From the NCBI GenBank assembly GCA_020881915.1, contig JAJFPB010000002.1, positions 2,108,001 through 2,172,000 on the forward strand: 64,000 bases of DNA, read 5' to 3'. A model generated the notes under the pieces. The model was not told the origin of the DNA. It did no database searches and was given only the letters and a program-made list of their open reading frames with translations. Each line of letters opens with the position of its first letter. Position 1 is the stretch's first letter. Shown here piece after piece: positions 44,290 through 56,400 of this stretch. This DNA is from Paramyrothecium sp. XJ0827 (lineage: Eukaryota > Ascomycota > Sordariomycetes > Hypocreales > Stachybotryaceae). Position numbers and translations under genes: made by a program.

Positions 44290-44847
44290 TCGTACAAAGC
44301 CTTTTGTTTTTTTTCACCCTGATATTATGCGAACAAGGACGTGGATAGGATTTTTTATATAGTGGGCACCTTGGGTAAAGCGCTGCAAGGACTTTGCATG
44401 TCCCTTGTTTTGGGTCTCCCTGCATGATGTATCGGCGTTCTCCTGGGAAGAAACATGGCGTTGACTTTTATCTGCCCCGGGACACCAATAGTTTTTATTT
44501 TTCGGTTTGAAGAGCACAGACTCTAGACATGACCTGAATGTACAAGGAGTGGAGAGATTTGACACATGTTCTATGAGTAGACATGATATAGCATGAGTAG
44601 TGGAAAAAGCTGTGTTGACGGATGACTTCACCATCTTCAAGTGGTGTCTGTCCATAATTTCAATTAGACCTGACACTACATGCTAGAATTACAACAGACG
44701 GGAACCAACATCATCATGAAGCCATTATTATATCGGCACCGGAACAGGCTGCACTGCTCCCTTTTGAGTGCAAACCATGTGGTCGTACAACTCTTCGAGT
44801 GCCAAGTCCCCTAGGTCCTTTCCTGGGTCCTATTCCCAAACGGCCCT
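44290..44847. other. Convergent 3' region
   Basis: Between the ADAM gene and the 169-aa gene on the other strand. AT-rich, no open frame worth calling. Confidence 0.6.
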
Positions 44848-45633
44848 TTACCGGCTTGCCTTGTCGCCCGTCCGTGCGCCCGAACCATCACGGCGCGACG
44901 AGGAGCTCTTCCTGCCGTCCTGCTGCTGCTGCTGCTGGGCGGTCGCAGACGGCGGCGGCGGCGGCGGCGGCGGCGGGTTGAAGCCGCACAGCATGTTCAT
45001 GAAGCGCAGGCGCTGGCCGGGAATGCTCTGCCCAGCGTTAGTGAAATGAGACGGGGAGTTCCACGTGACTGAGATGCCCCTGGTGGAAGGACAAAAAAGG
45101 AAAAAGCAAAAAGAAAAGAGAAAATTGGACCAGAGCGAAGGAAAAGGGGGAACGGCAAGCGAATGGTGCTGTACTCACGTCTCCCGTGCTCTGGGCGTAC
45201 ATCATGAGATGCTCCGGGCTGTCGAGGACGGACATGGCGTAGCCTCGCCTCTCCCTGTCCTCGAACGAATCTACCTGGGGCCTGCAGAGATGGGACTCGT
45301 TAGCCTGGACTCGGCCTCTGCGCGCTGCGGCCATTGGGGAAAACTGAACAGGGCAGCGAGCAAACTCCCGACGCGCCGTCGCTCTCGTGCGTCTACCAAA
45401 ACGTACCCGTGGCCGAGCCTCAGCCGCCGGCGTCTGCCCTTGCCGCCCGCCGGCTCGTCATCCCCGTCGTAGTCATCCTCATCATCATCCACCTCGGCAT
45501 CGTCTTCGTCGTCGTGGACCGGCTTGCCGTAGGGGTCCTTGCCGCGTGCCTGGCGGTCCCGCATCTCGTCCGTGAAGACCGCCGCCGCCGGCGCTTTCCG
45601 CCGTTGTTGCGCGGGCCCGGCGCTGCTGGACAT
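44848..45633 (-). CDS. Small protein of unknown function with acidic, polyPro and polyGln runs
   Basis: Three exons (45407-45633, 45179-45281, 44848-45027) give 169 aa; the frame is exact across both introns. Residues 1-35 are basic and polar (MSSSAGPAQQRRKAPAAAV), then an acidic stretch (HDDEDDAEVDDDEDDYDGDD), then GKGRRRRLRLGHG. The middle is the best-conserved-looking part: PQVDSFEDRERRGYAMSVLD, SPEHLMMYAQSTGD and SIPGQRLRFMNMLCGF. The end has nine prolines (CCG codons, 44950-44976) and six glutamines (CAG codons, 44920-44937). No signal peptide or membrane segment. The mix of basic and acidic patches suggests a nuclear or cytosolic binding protein, but I do not recognise the family. Keeping either intron would destroy the frame. 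Confidence 0.75.
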
Positions 45634-46797
45634 GGCTGCCCGCCTCGCGTGGTAGCTTTTTTTTTCCCCTTTCTTTTCCTTCTTTCTTCTTTTCGACTTC
45701 TTCTTGGCTTCAAACGGCCAACGGATGCTTTGAGCGGTAGTTTGGAAACGGGAGGCCCCTGCTACTGATCACCCTCAGAATGGTGTTATAGGTAGGGAGG
45801 TCCACTAATTGATTGGAAGCATATATGGCTGAGCGTAGGGCCGGGTCAAACGCTGGAAGCAAGCTGCTGATGAATCGATCTTGGTCCAGGCACTCGCGGC
45901 CGGATATTTAATCGGGGGATATAGCAGAAGGCTGGTTATGTTGTCCGCGAAATGTCAAACATCAAATTGCTGATGAAAGAGACTGCTTCAACACGTAGTG
46001 CATGGTGTTGGTGTGTCTACCAGTGATCGTGCAGCGTGCACACCTGCTGGCATCTAGCACCGCCACCGGTAGCGCCACACCACGTTCTGGTGCTCACTGC
46101 TTCGACTTAGTGCTATTCAAACCTGAGAGTGCCATGAGAACAAGGTGTGCATGAAATCCGTCTGTCCTTCCTAGCACCAAGGCGGAACCGGAGGGATCGA
46201 CTGCGCATTTACGCAAAAGAGCTGTAGTGCAAAGTGGATATAAATCTTTTGTTACTCTGTCATTGCTATTGCAGCTTATCCGTACAAGAACCCGACATCC
46301 ATATGTCCTGACCAAGATCTTTTCAGCGCTTAACGCAGCCCTCCAGCCTTATCCGCAATCAAGAGATCCCAGCCAACTCCTTTGAAAAACCGATAACCAT
46401 CCATCCAATCAATCAACCAACCAGTGATTGTATGCCCCGTGAGAATGGTATAGAACTCGTCAACTGTAGAAAAAACTCCGGTCGTCCTCTATCCATGCCA
46501 TTCGTAAAACAAGAACGGAATATCAGGCAATAAAACTAAGAAGTCGATATATGTTGTAGCAGGGCAGGCTCGGCTACCCAATGTCGTATGGTATGTATGG
46601 ACCTGGTGGCGGTGGTATACAAGAGGCCGTCTGAATGATTATGGCACGAAGCTTCGTGCCAAGTATCTTTCAGAAAGCGTGGAATGGTTAATACACGCAG
46701 CCTGTGGCTGGGCAGCTGTACTGGACAGCACATGGTGTGCCAAGTCTTTTCCAGTGTTCAAGGTTTTGCTGAGTTTCCAACGCAGGCTCGGCGGCCG
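45634..46797. other. Intergenic, no gene seen
   Basis: Lies between two minus-strand genes: promoter of the 169-aa gene on the left, 3' flank of the WD40 gene on the right. AT content rises towards 46500. No coding bias in any frame. Confidence 0.6.
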
Positions 46798-49136
46798 TTA
46801 TTTGCTAAACTTGATGATAGCAAGCTGTTTCTTATGCATTAGTCATTGTCATTTGCATCGAATCGATTGTGCTCACCCGGCTATTTGAGCCGTACGCCAG
46901 CCTCTGGCCATCGGCATCCCAACTTAAGCAATGTTCGTCTTCCTCATCCGACTCTGAGACCGTCTTGGGGCTCAGCCACCCTGGATGAGGCGGTCGACTC
47001 CAGCTCGCCCGCGGGACCGTGTTGCTGCCCACCTTCCAGATCAACACCTGACTCGAAGTTGCGCCGGCTATGAAAGCCCCGTCAGGGGTGAAAGCCAATC
47101 TCACGATGGGAGAGTCCATTGTCAAAAAGCATTTGGGCTTGCTCTCAGGTATACGGGCATTCCAAATCAAAATGGCGCAGTCGTCTCCTCCGGTGGCTAT
47201 GAGCCGTTCATCATCGGCACCTGCCTGTGTTGGAGGCAAGGGTTGCCAAGCCATGGTGGTAATGGCGCCCTGATGTGCTGATATAGACCTCCTCTGAGCA
47301 GACTCGTCCCAAAGCTTTCGTCACGTCAGCTATCACGTAAACATCAAACCAGGGCAACATTCTAGACTTACATCAAGGGTACCTTTGTCGCTGGAGGTAG
47401 CCGCCAACTTGGAGCGCCAATCGAACAAGACCTGGGTAAAGCTGTCATCCTCCTTCGTGCTGAACTTCTTTACTTGCGATATTGATGAATCGGTGCATTG
47501 GAGGGAAACAAGAAGATCGCCGCCGCAAAGAAGGAACTCCGAATCACTCGTCCAGGCGGCGTCCAAGGGCGAAGCACCAATATCATGACCTGCTAGGAGA
47601 TGTGATATTGAGGGAGCGGCGCCACTCACTGGATAGACAGTGACCAGAGCGCCGTTTTTGCTGGGTGAGATAGCGAGCAGGGCAGTGTTGCTGGGATTCC
47701 AAGATAGTTTGACAATGGGAGGATCTGCCACATCCAACGCCCACTGCTGCTCTCCAGTGGAAGACCATACACTCACTGAGCCCTGTGAGCCGCTGTCCGT
47801 GGCCACGGCAATGGTCATCCCATCGGACGCCCACGACAAAGCGGTCACGGTAGTCGATCGGGGTGTCGCCGAGTTAACAAGTGAGTGAACTTCGGGAGAC
47901 ACGTGATCTTGGCCGGGTTCAGGCATGGTAGCATGTGAGACTGTCCAAATTCGGGCTAGCGCATCGGTTCCAGCAGCGGCTAGGATTGATGGGTCTCTCG
48001 GGTTCCACTCGCACTGCAGCAGAATGGGAGCACTCTCAGCGCCTGCTGGGGAAGCAGCCGAAGTCGAGTCGGAAGCCTGGCCGTCGTCCATTAGGCGGAG
48101 AAAGGTGGTGTCGTGGGACAGCTCCTCGACCTTGTCGACCTGCGTGCCCTGCTCAGGGCCGTCAGTCCGCGCAATGGGCGTGGTTGCTTGCTCGCCCTCC
48201 AGAGGCGACGGGTAAGCGTGGTTGTCCTGGTTGTCTTGGTGGTCAACGTCCATAGGGGTGGTAACGGTGGCTGTACCAGCCCCGTTCTCGTAACCGTTGC
48301 TGAGTCGCGGTCGCTTGGCAGGCGACCCATTTGGCAGTTGGTGCTGCACCCGTTTCCGTGAAACCTCGACATCATCGTCGCCTTCCGCGTCCTCATCCTC
48401 CTCTTCAATTTTGGCCGGAGGCTGCACCTCCAGCGGACCAAAAACGCCTATTTGGAGCGCGTCATCCCCCGCCTCGGCGCCCTGGGGTAGCTGCAGAGGT
48501 AATGATTAGTTTTTGAGGGGTCCCGCGAATCGAATTTTGTGTGAGGTGGTTCGCCATGATCCACGTCCACCAAAACAGCCTCCTTCGGTGCCGAGACAAG
48601 GGGCAAAAGGGAGGAGAGTCACGTACCTGGCTGCGTGCATGTTCGCGCTCTAAGGCTTGATACACGAGGCCTCTGTTAATGACGGATACTAGAGCATGTC
48701 CTTTGACATGTCGCGCAAATGGTAAGTCCCGGTGCGGTTCTTTGACGTGCCACTCTTTCTGGAATTTGGCGGCGGTTTCTCGGTAATCTGTCATGAGATG
48801 GTTAGAGGTGGCCGTGCCCACAAATTGGCGGTTCACTGCTAGGTGCGTTGCCACGTACTTCCTTCAAGCAAGTATCTGTGAGCGGCAGTGCCATGTTAGA
48901 AAAGAGGTTCGAGAAAGAGGGCGTGATGCAAATGAGTGGCATGGTCATGCAGGACGTTTTCCCTTCCCGCCCGAGGCGAGCAGCGTACGCGCAGCGGCAG
49001 GACACAGCGCCGAGGGCAGGCGAGGCGAGGGTACGGGGAAGGGTCATGGACCGCGGGAGGGGATGAGGAGGAATTGGGCTCACCTCCAGATCAGCAGGTT
49101 CAGGCGGTCACTATCGAGGTACTCTTTGTTCACCAT
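46798..49136 (-). CDS. LisH and WD40 repeat protein, Sif2/TBL1 type (Set3 complex subunit)
   Basis: Six exons (49084-49136, 48859-48875, 48627-48787, 47372-48490, 46877-47314, 46798-46824) give 604 aa. The N-terminal LisH dimerisation motif is spread over three exons: LNLLIWR, then a 17-nt exon for YLLEG, then NYRETAAKFQKEWHV. A charged, disordered stretch follows (EEEDEDAEGDDDVE), then WD40 blades from about residue 215 to the end (NPRDPSILAAAGTDALARIW, TALSWASDGMTIAVAT, and ATGGDDCAILIWN). LisH plus C-terminal WD40 is the layout of yeast Sif2 and animal TBL1, which serve histone-deacetylase corepressor complexes (Set3C, SMRT/NCoR). A nuclear corepressor role is thus likely; other LisH-WD40 families exist. 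The last exon adds only LAIIKFSK. Confidence 0.88.
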
Positions 49137-51783
49137 AGTGCATGTGAAGCCGCGAGAGGAGCGGCGCTGTTGGTCGACGGGGAATGGCCAAGGCGAGTTG
49201 ACGATTTGAAGATGGAGAGAGTGAAGATTGCGAGTGAAATCCACCCTGACTCTCGACTCTGTCGGGAGAATGGCAAGGTACGTACCGCGCGCCGCAGAAA
49301 AATGCTAGGTCGACGGTACCTGGAGTGACCATGAGCATGCCAGCGCCGATAGGGGTAAGTTCCCCGCGAAAGGGACCTCGCTCAAGGCACGGGTACTTGC
49401 TCATGCAGCCCAGCAGCCCCGGCGTGGCACACCGCGGGAAGCACCAAAGGGCCTTCGATTGGCGCTTGGGACCCAGTGCCTCACTAGCTGCAAGGTTGGC
49501 ACGATGGAAGCCACTTGGGAAGGGAAAGGCTGGAGACCCTGGGTGGTTTTTGTTTAGCACCTTGAGGGTGGTTGCACTCGTAGCTATTGGTTGCCCACCG
49601 TCGCTTGCTTCGTGGGGGCACCGTGACCATGCCCAGGCAGAGAGAGAGAGTTTGGCTCTCGTCAAGCAAGCCTCACACGCCCCTCATCAAAGTCTTCCAT
49701 TCGACTAAGGTACCTTGCCTCACCTTAAAACTCCACTTCCATCCTGTCCTGGTTCTTGACGACGGAAAAGGGATGTGGTGTTCCTCGTCCCGCCCCAAAA
49801 ACCCAGACAAGCACCAAGACCAAAACAACCTAAACCCAAACGGTCAACCGGTCCGTCATGGTTAAGGTGATGGGGGGACCACTTAAATCTCTCCATCTGG
49901 GTTTGGATTTGCAAGCCATTTCATGTGTTGCACGTCGCCTGCTAAAATCGGATGGGCGAAGGGCCGTCAAGCCCACTGTGCCATCTCCCCAAGCCAGGGT
50001 ATGACCACCTTTCGATGGTGCACTAATAAGCCTTCCTGGTTCTGCGAGGTACCTGAGGTACCTGAGGTACCGTCCCAAGAAAATACCAAGGGAGCCAATC
50101 TTCCACACGAGTGGTGGGCGCAAAACTCATTCGCGTCTCTGCGAGGCATTCTAGTGTGCATCCATGCCAAGGGCCGGCACTTGCTTGCGTGATGGTACTG
50201 TAGGATCAACCCAGTCGAAGGCGCCCCCCTTCATCTGAATTCAGATCCAAGGGCACCAGTCACCCGTCACGAATGAAAAGCAGCTAAAGCCTGTGCGTCG
50301 GGACCGGCCAAATGAAGCCATCTACTGGGGGATTGGGACAAGTCAAAGGGGACGCAAGGCAAGGCAAGGTACGATACCCCGACCTTGGTCGATTCGTAAG
50401 GCAGCCGCCCTCTTCCATGACCCAATGGGGTGACCTGCGTGCGCATGGGTCTCTGAAACCCGCGACTTCGCACCGAGTGCCACACTCCCGATGCGTCCCA
50501 GGCACCGGCACGGTACTACTGTTCTGGGAGCGCTGTAGGGAGAGCGAGGGCCCCGTCCGCCTTTCAGCTGTTGCTCTGCTCTAGCATGTCGCGTAAGATT
50601 TCTCGGGCTATATCGCTTGATAGGAGCGATGCCGATGTGCTCAACGCCTTGCCGTAGGTCTCAAAAGGAGGCAGGGTGGCTCCGTTTCGAGTGCGTCACA
50701 CAAAATTTGCTGCATCTGACTTGAGTCCACGCCTGTTCAACTCATGCAGGCCGACCGCAAATAGCGACAGCGGGGGAGCTGCAGAAGGGGTGAAAATCGA
50801 CGAAGCGGATCAACACCAAGCCCGTTTCATCCTGGGGCGAGACTGCCTAGTGGCCCTCCCGTGGGTTTGTTGGCGATGCCTAGCGGTGCAGGGGTCGGCG
50901 CACACACAGACACACACCACTCCTCCAAAAAGTATCACTGCGACGCTGAACCTGATACAGTCAAGACGAAGTCCACGTTGGGTCTGCGCCCTACGATAGT
51001 TGGAAGCAGGGGCCAAATGCGTCCTGTTATCGTGCTCCTGGTGTTCAAATGCCCAAACTGCGTCCATGGTCACGATGAAAGACCGTTGCTCTTGAGCCAT
51101 CTGGCCGTGACTTGCCGGCTGCATCGCCTCAAATCCAAGGGACACACCCTGTCCTATAGTCCAGCCCAGCGGGTGGGCTTCTTGAAATGAGGACATGGTG
51201 GGGGTCAGGAAGTGACTTGTACATAGACGCAGGTGTCAGCGACCAGCAAGTACCCCGTAAGTTGCATTTTTGCGACCGCGACCGCTGCACAGCATGGCGG
51301 CTGCCGCGAAGCTCTGGTGGGCCTGATAATGCCAGGGGTGATTTCACAGACGAGTGGTAAAATGTTACTACCATACATTGCTTACCTCATGGTAGCATAT
51401 AATGGGATGCCTTCAAAAGCGAAGGCACGGCCGGGCAACACCACATCAATAAACATGCGAGCCCCCAGCTTTTCGGCACTTATCTCTGCCAGAACAACCC
51501 GTCCTTCTCGAGCTGCGCACTCTGCGCTGTTGCATGACGGAAGAGATTACCCTAGTCCCATATATCTCCTGAGGCTACCTTGGCCCAAAGAAGAAATCGA
51601 AGTCTTGAGTTCCTGGGCCTCTTCGTGTCATCCACCAGTCTAGCTTGGCACTTGGTGCTGAATAAGGTGATTGCCGCGTGAAGCCATCGTCGAGCAGCAT
51701 TCAGTCAGATCAACTTACTTGCCAAGGCTACAGTAGCCCTGCAAGCGAAGCTAATTGTTCAAAGTAGACCGCTCCTCAGGAAG
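49137..51783. other. Intergenic, 2.6 kb, no supported gene
   Basis: Upstream region of the WD40 gene and 3' flank of the small broken gene. GC-rich with GGTACC words at 49314, 49709 and a triplet at 50046-50072. Longer open frames (for example 49111-49665 minus) overlap the WD40 leader and show no coding bias. Confidence 0.6.
50046..50072. repeat. 9-bp tandem repeat gaggtacct, three copies
   Basis: Three perfect 9-bp units, the last one ending gaggtaccg. Each contains GGTACC, the word that recurs in promoters throughout the window. About 910 bp upstream of the WD40 gene. Confidence 0.85.
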
Positions 51784-52440
51784 TTAGACGATGCATCCTC
51801 TACGCAGCAAGTTCAGCAATGTGTCAAGGTAGCATTTGGCCACTGCCGCTATGTGGTTGTAGGCCTCCTCGATGCTGGCTAATATGTGGGTTACAGCTTT
51901 GTAGGATACCCCAACCTCCGTTACTTGTCTAGTAGAACGTGTGAGACCTTATCGTTCACAAGCTACCTTACGTTTACATGTCCGTTCGAGTAAACTGCTA
52001 GGGTCCCTGGGTTCTGAGCACTTTGGTCGTTTTGCTCCGATAGTTCAGTTCTGATTGAGCAATAGCTGATGTCTAGCCGAAGTTCTCCACGTTGGACAGT
52101 CAATTTGGGCTTGTCGCGAGCGACCCCGAACTGCACCAGGGTCATGGCTTTGTTCACGTTTTCGCACATTGAGCTGAGGTAGAGAAAACTGTTGAAGTTG
52201 AGCGATCAGTGTGGAGGGGATGCCACAGATCCCATCCCGGTCTGTGATGCCAACATTTGTGACGGAATAGGCTGTTTTGATGTCGTGGAAGACTGCACAT
52301 TAGCGAGTAAGTGCAAAGCCCCCGAAGAATGGTGGCACTACGTTTTCAAACTTTAGCAATCTTTAATTCTGCTTTCTGTCGTAACAGATGCGATTGCAAC
52401 TGCAGGAGAGCTTACTCGGTTTGACGAGCAGACCGTTCAT
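51784..52440 (-). pseudogene. Small unrecognised gene with one frameshift
   Basis: The minus strand contains a gene model with good splice sites: ATG at 52440 (MNGLLVKP), intron 52293-52415 (GTAAGC .. branch GCTAAT .. TGTGCAG), a long second exon, intron 51916-51971 (56 nt, GTAAGG .. ACGGAG), and a last exon ending in TAA at 51784-51786. The second exon reads FHDIKTAYSVTNVGITDRDG in one frame to about 52185 and MCENVNKAMTLVQFGVARD in another frame from 52169 on, so one base appears to be lost near 52180 (or sequence is in error). The last exon gives ILASIEEAYNHIAAVAKCYL. Codons in both parts favour C at the third position. Three cysteines and helical spacing hint at a small folded domain. No signal peptide is visible with this start. 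Family not recognised. Confidence 0.5.
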
Positions 52441-52797
52441 TGATTGGGTGTTAATCGACGGTACCTGATTGCAAAGTATTGATTGTGTTGGACGGTGCAC
52501 GTGGCATGAGTCGCAATGTGGCCTGCAACTGCGTATCCAGCCCCCTGCTCTTAGCTCTAGTACTTCCAAGGAAGTATCTCGCCCGGAGGCTGGAAGCAAC
52601 CAAAAATATCTTTACCAAACTTCTGACGTTTTAAGGGATACGCAGCCTCAAGCTATCTTGCAATCAAAACATCTTCCAAGTCCGGCACCTCCATCGAGCT
52701 CCGCATCCCGATGACGGTATAGCTGCCACCGCTGCTCAACCACCGCCTCACACCTGAACAATATCGCGACCAGGCTCCGAGCCGCAGCTGCACCGCC
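52441..52797. other. Divergent upstream region
   Basis: Separates the small broken gene from the TMEM115-like gene. GGTACC at 52459. The minus-strand frame stays open to about 52600, so the broken gene could start further out, but no other in-frame ATG is seen. Confidence 0.5.
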
Positions 52798-53974
52798 ATG
52801 ACTCCGCGACTCAACCTCCCACCGGTCACGCGCGGTCTCCTCGCAGCGCTGCTGTTCCAGTCGCTCGTCAACGCCGCGATCCGCTACCGCCAATGGACCA
52901 ACGAGGACACCATCGTCGTACCCTACCTGACGCTCGTCCCCCAGCTCTCGGTCATATACCCCTGGACCTTCTTGACGACGACGTTGGTTGAGAACAACAT
53001 CTTCACATTGGCAATTGCGGGCATCACCCTGTTCCAGGGTGGCAGATATCTTGAGCGCGCGTGGTCATCGGCCGAGCTGGCCAAGTTTGTGGTTCTTGTT
53101 TCGCTGGTTCCGAACCTGCTCACGATACTGGTCATGGTCACTTTTTACGCATTAACCCGGAACTCCGGTTGGAGGTATGTTTGCGTCGTTGTTGCTGCTG
53201 ACTAGCATCCGTCGTCAAGTCCGGAACAATCGCTGATGCACACTGTGTTCACATAGCTTCATGGTCATTTCCGGAACAGTATCTCTCCAGGTGTCGTTCC
53301 TCGTAGCGTTCAGCCAGCTCGTCCCGGCACATACCGTCACCCTCTTCCGCGGCATCATATCGTTGCGAGTCCCACGATTCCCGCTACTATACGTCGGTGT
53401 CGTTACGATCTTGTCGCTTACGCCGTTACTGCCAGGTGCTGCGCCATGGCTCGCCGTTTTCGGTCTTCTCACTAGTTGGACATATTTGCGATTTTACAAG
53501 ACCGTCTTTCCCGACCTCGACTCCTCGCAGCAGGCATCCTTGCGAGGCGATGCAAGCGAGACGTTCGCATTTGCAGAGTTCTTCCCTGCGCCTGTTAAGC
53601 CAGTCGTAGCTGCTTTCGCTGATCAGATCTTCAACGTTCTGGTAGCTATGCACCTGTGCACTCCATTTTCACCGGCCAACATGTCTGCGGCGCGCGGCGA
53701 CAACTTGCTTCCTAGAGGCACACCGGGCAGCGCGCGTGCTGAAGCCGAGAGGCGGAGAGCCATTGCTCTGAGAGCATTGGACCAGCGTTTGCATGCGGCG
53801 TCGAGCAACCCAGCAACCCGGGCGCCACCACAACCCCCATCGCAACCAATAGGGCCTACAGTGCAGTCACAGCCTCAGGCGAGCACTCAAACAGCCATGA
53901 TCTCTCAGCCAGGGCAAACGCTTGGTGAAACCAAGTTTGAGCCGGAACACGATGGAGAGGCAGGCAAGAACTAA
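52798..53974 (+). CDS. TMEM115-type rhomboid-like Golgi membrane protein
   Basis: Two exons (52798-53174, 53257-53974) give 364 aa. Five to seven hydrophobic segments are visible: GLLAALLFQSLVNAAI, YPWTFLTTTLVENNIFTLAI, FVVLVSLVPNLLTILVMV, SFMVISGTVSLQVSFLVAF, and VVTILSLTPLLPGAAPWLAV. The motif YPWTFLTTTLVE and the downstream GGRYLERAWSS are characteristic of TMEM115 and its fungal relatives, which have the rhomboid fold but lack the Ser-His protease dyad. The known human protein works in Golgi-to-ER retrograde transport. The last 110 residues are a cytoplasmic tail (RAEAERRRAIALRALDQRL, then Pro/Gln-rich). The splice TGGAG/C TTC keeps the frame inside a membrane segment. Confidence 0.9.
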
Positions 53975-56373
53975 GGCCGGCGAGCATGCGCGCGGACTAT
54001 GGTGTTCGCTCGGCAGTGTAACATGTTGGCGAATTACAAGGTCTGTGGAATTCGGGATTTCCCCCTTCGGGCTTCGGGAGTTGGAGTTAGAACTGGGATG
54101 CAACGGACCACACCATCTGCCCCAGCGAGCGAACAGACGGGGAATGCCATGTTGATTGATATGTACTTTATCGCGGGCGTTTTGGAGCAGATAGCAGGTG
54201 ACTCATTGATACAGCAACTTCCGGCAGACATGTCGCAGATTGCCGGTTCGACGGGGTGAGCTCACGGTTGGAGAATTGGTGCTGGCATAGAATCCTCAGA
54301 TGTCATGGTTGCCTTGTGGCAAACCCTTTGTTAATGGAGAGATATCATTTCTTGTTCAACCATATAATCCTACATGTCGTGTAATTGGGTTCTTCTTGGC
54401 ATAACTAGATGTTCCTTCGCCTACTGTTGCTTCAGCGTTGAAGTGCGCGCCAACATTTCCGACATCAGTTCCATAAAAGCGATGGAACGGGCACTGGTAC
54501 CTCGTAGGTGGCATCTTTCCATGCGTTTTGTGAGCTCTTACCAAAAACTAAACGAAAAACGAATGTAGTAAAGGTCTTTTAGTGCGGCCCAATATTATAT
54601 CAAACACACCGGTAGCCGGGACCAAGACTTGGCTGATGCTATGAAACACTTTCTTGAACGGCAGAGTAACGACTGAAAAGACACAAGCCTCAGCCGTGGA
54701 GACCGCTCGGTTGTGGCGTGTTGCCGAGAATAAGGTAGTGATCGTTTTTGGTAGAGATGTGGCTGAGAGGGCAGCCGGATGCCGAGTCCAGTGTGGAGTC
54801 GAGGACGATGAAGTACGTACCGTTTTCGTCCGAGCTCTGCGTTTCGTCGAACTCTCATGCCCTGGCTGTTTGTTGCTTGTGTGGAATGGAACACCGTACC
54901 GATTTGAAGGGTCTGTGTTGAGTGGCCTATGTTTTCGCAGCCGCTGCCTGTATGCCTCAAAATTCGTGCCACGACCCTCTATCGGAGGCTGAAGCTGACA
55001 TTCAGACTGCCCTCACTACCGAACAATTGCACTTGGGGAAATCCTTGGATCATCTGGCGGGAACCCTGGGATGCAGCAGGTACGTACACCGCTGGGACTT
55101 GGGCTGAACCGGGGGCGTCAGAACAGTGGCGAGCTCCCGCTTGCGGAGAGCCCCACATCTGGTGATTGGTTAAAATGACAGAAATGCCATACGTACCACC
55201 CATGGGTGGTGGTTGTTGTTGCTCGTGGTGGTGGTCACTGCGTTGATGGAAAGGTCACAGTGGCGCACTGAGATGGCTCTCGGAGAGACATGGAATTCCC
55301 TTGACGCTGGAGGAGGGGCCCAGCGTCAAAAAGATCCCTTCGCAAAACGCTCATGGCTTGACTGTGGAGGAACACCTACTTTGCATAGTATGGAGGCACG
55401 GTCGAGATAAGGGAAGCTCATGTTGCGCAACCGACCACGGCACCCCATGACCATGAGTGTGAGGAGTGGGTGGTAGATCTTCCGCCTTGTGGTGCGCTGA
55501 CAGGGTTTGGCAATCTCGACCTACGTATAGTAGTCAACTCACCCACTCATCATGCCAGCCAACAATGGTGAGATGGAAGATGCCTGATGAATGGGAAAAA
55601 GCAAAATGAGACATTGGGCTCATGAGTCGCAATGGTAAGAGGCTGGTCTAAAACGGAGATGCGCCATACTATCCAGGCTGCAGGATGCAGGCAGCTTTGG
55701 CCCCGAGAGGAGGCACATACCAACAAGGTCTAACCTTAATAAGTGCCTTTTGGTAAGCTTCCTTCGCCGAAACGCATGTCGCGTTGAACAGACAGTTTGA
55801 TGCAGCATTCGGCCGACCCAGCCTTCCTCCAGAAACCGGTACGGTAGATGGGGGAAGGAATGGCGCGCCCCAAAAGCCTCGGCCAATGCACGGCGACCAC
55901 CAGCATACCCCAGTCGAGCACAACGGGACAAGCGCGAGAAGGTTCAGGGCAGGTGGTGTTCAGAATGCTGCAGGATATGATCCCCTCGTCATGAAAAGCC
56001 AGAGGAGGGGAGTGCCACGGCATCCGCATGTCCTGACCCTCCCTCCCCTCCCCTCTTCAATGGCTGTACGTGCGTATCTGCTCCGTGTGCTTGTGCGTTT
56101 GTGCATGTGAGGGAATGTGCGTGCGTATGGTGGACATGGGTGCGCGGGTGTGGACATGCAATGCGTGGCACAACATCCGCCACGACTTTGTGGAGGCTGT
56201 CCCCAAGAGGCACACTCCCTGCCTGGCTGGGTGGGTGGAGCTCTGATGAGATCGTTCCGCCGGGGCTTGGCCCGTTGGGGCACGTCAGTGCGGACTTGGC
56301 GGAACAAACAAGCACAAGGGGAGGTGAGAAAACGAGGAGGGGGTGTGGCTCTTTCGTTGCATGGAGGAGGCGT

Positions 56374-56400
56374 GTGCGGGTCGTGCGGGTCGTGCGGGTC
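56374..56400. repeat. 9-bp tandem repeat gtgcgggtc, three copies
   Basis: Three perfect units in GC-rich noncoding DNA. No function is evident. Confidence 0.85.

Noticed and set aside
49111..49665. 184-codon minus-strand open frame upstream of the WD40 gene
   Set aside because: Runs through the true start exon of the WD40 gene in another frame and shows no protein-like pattern.
52201..52311. Cys-rich open frame on the plus strand (DQCGGDATDPIPVCDANICD)
   Set aside because: Third-position bias is much better on the minus strand, which also has canonical introns; the plus frame is taken as its shadow. Kept as a caveat in the finding on this locus.
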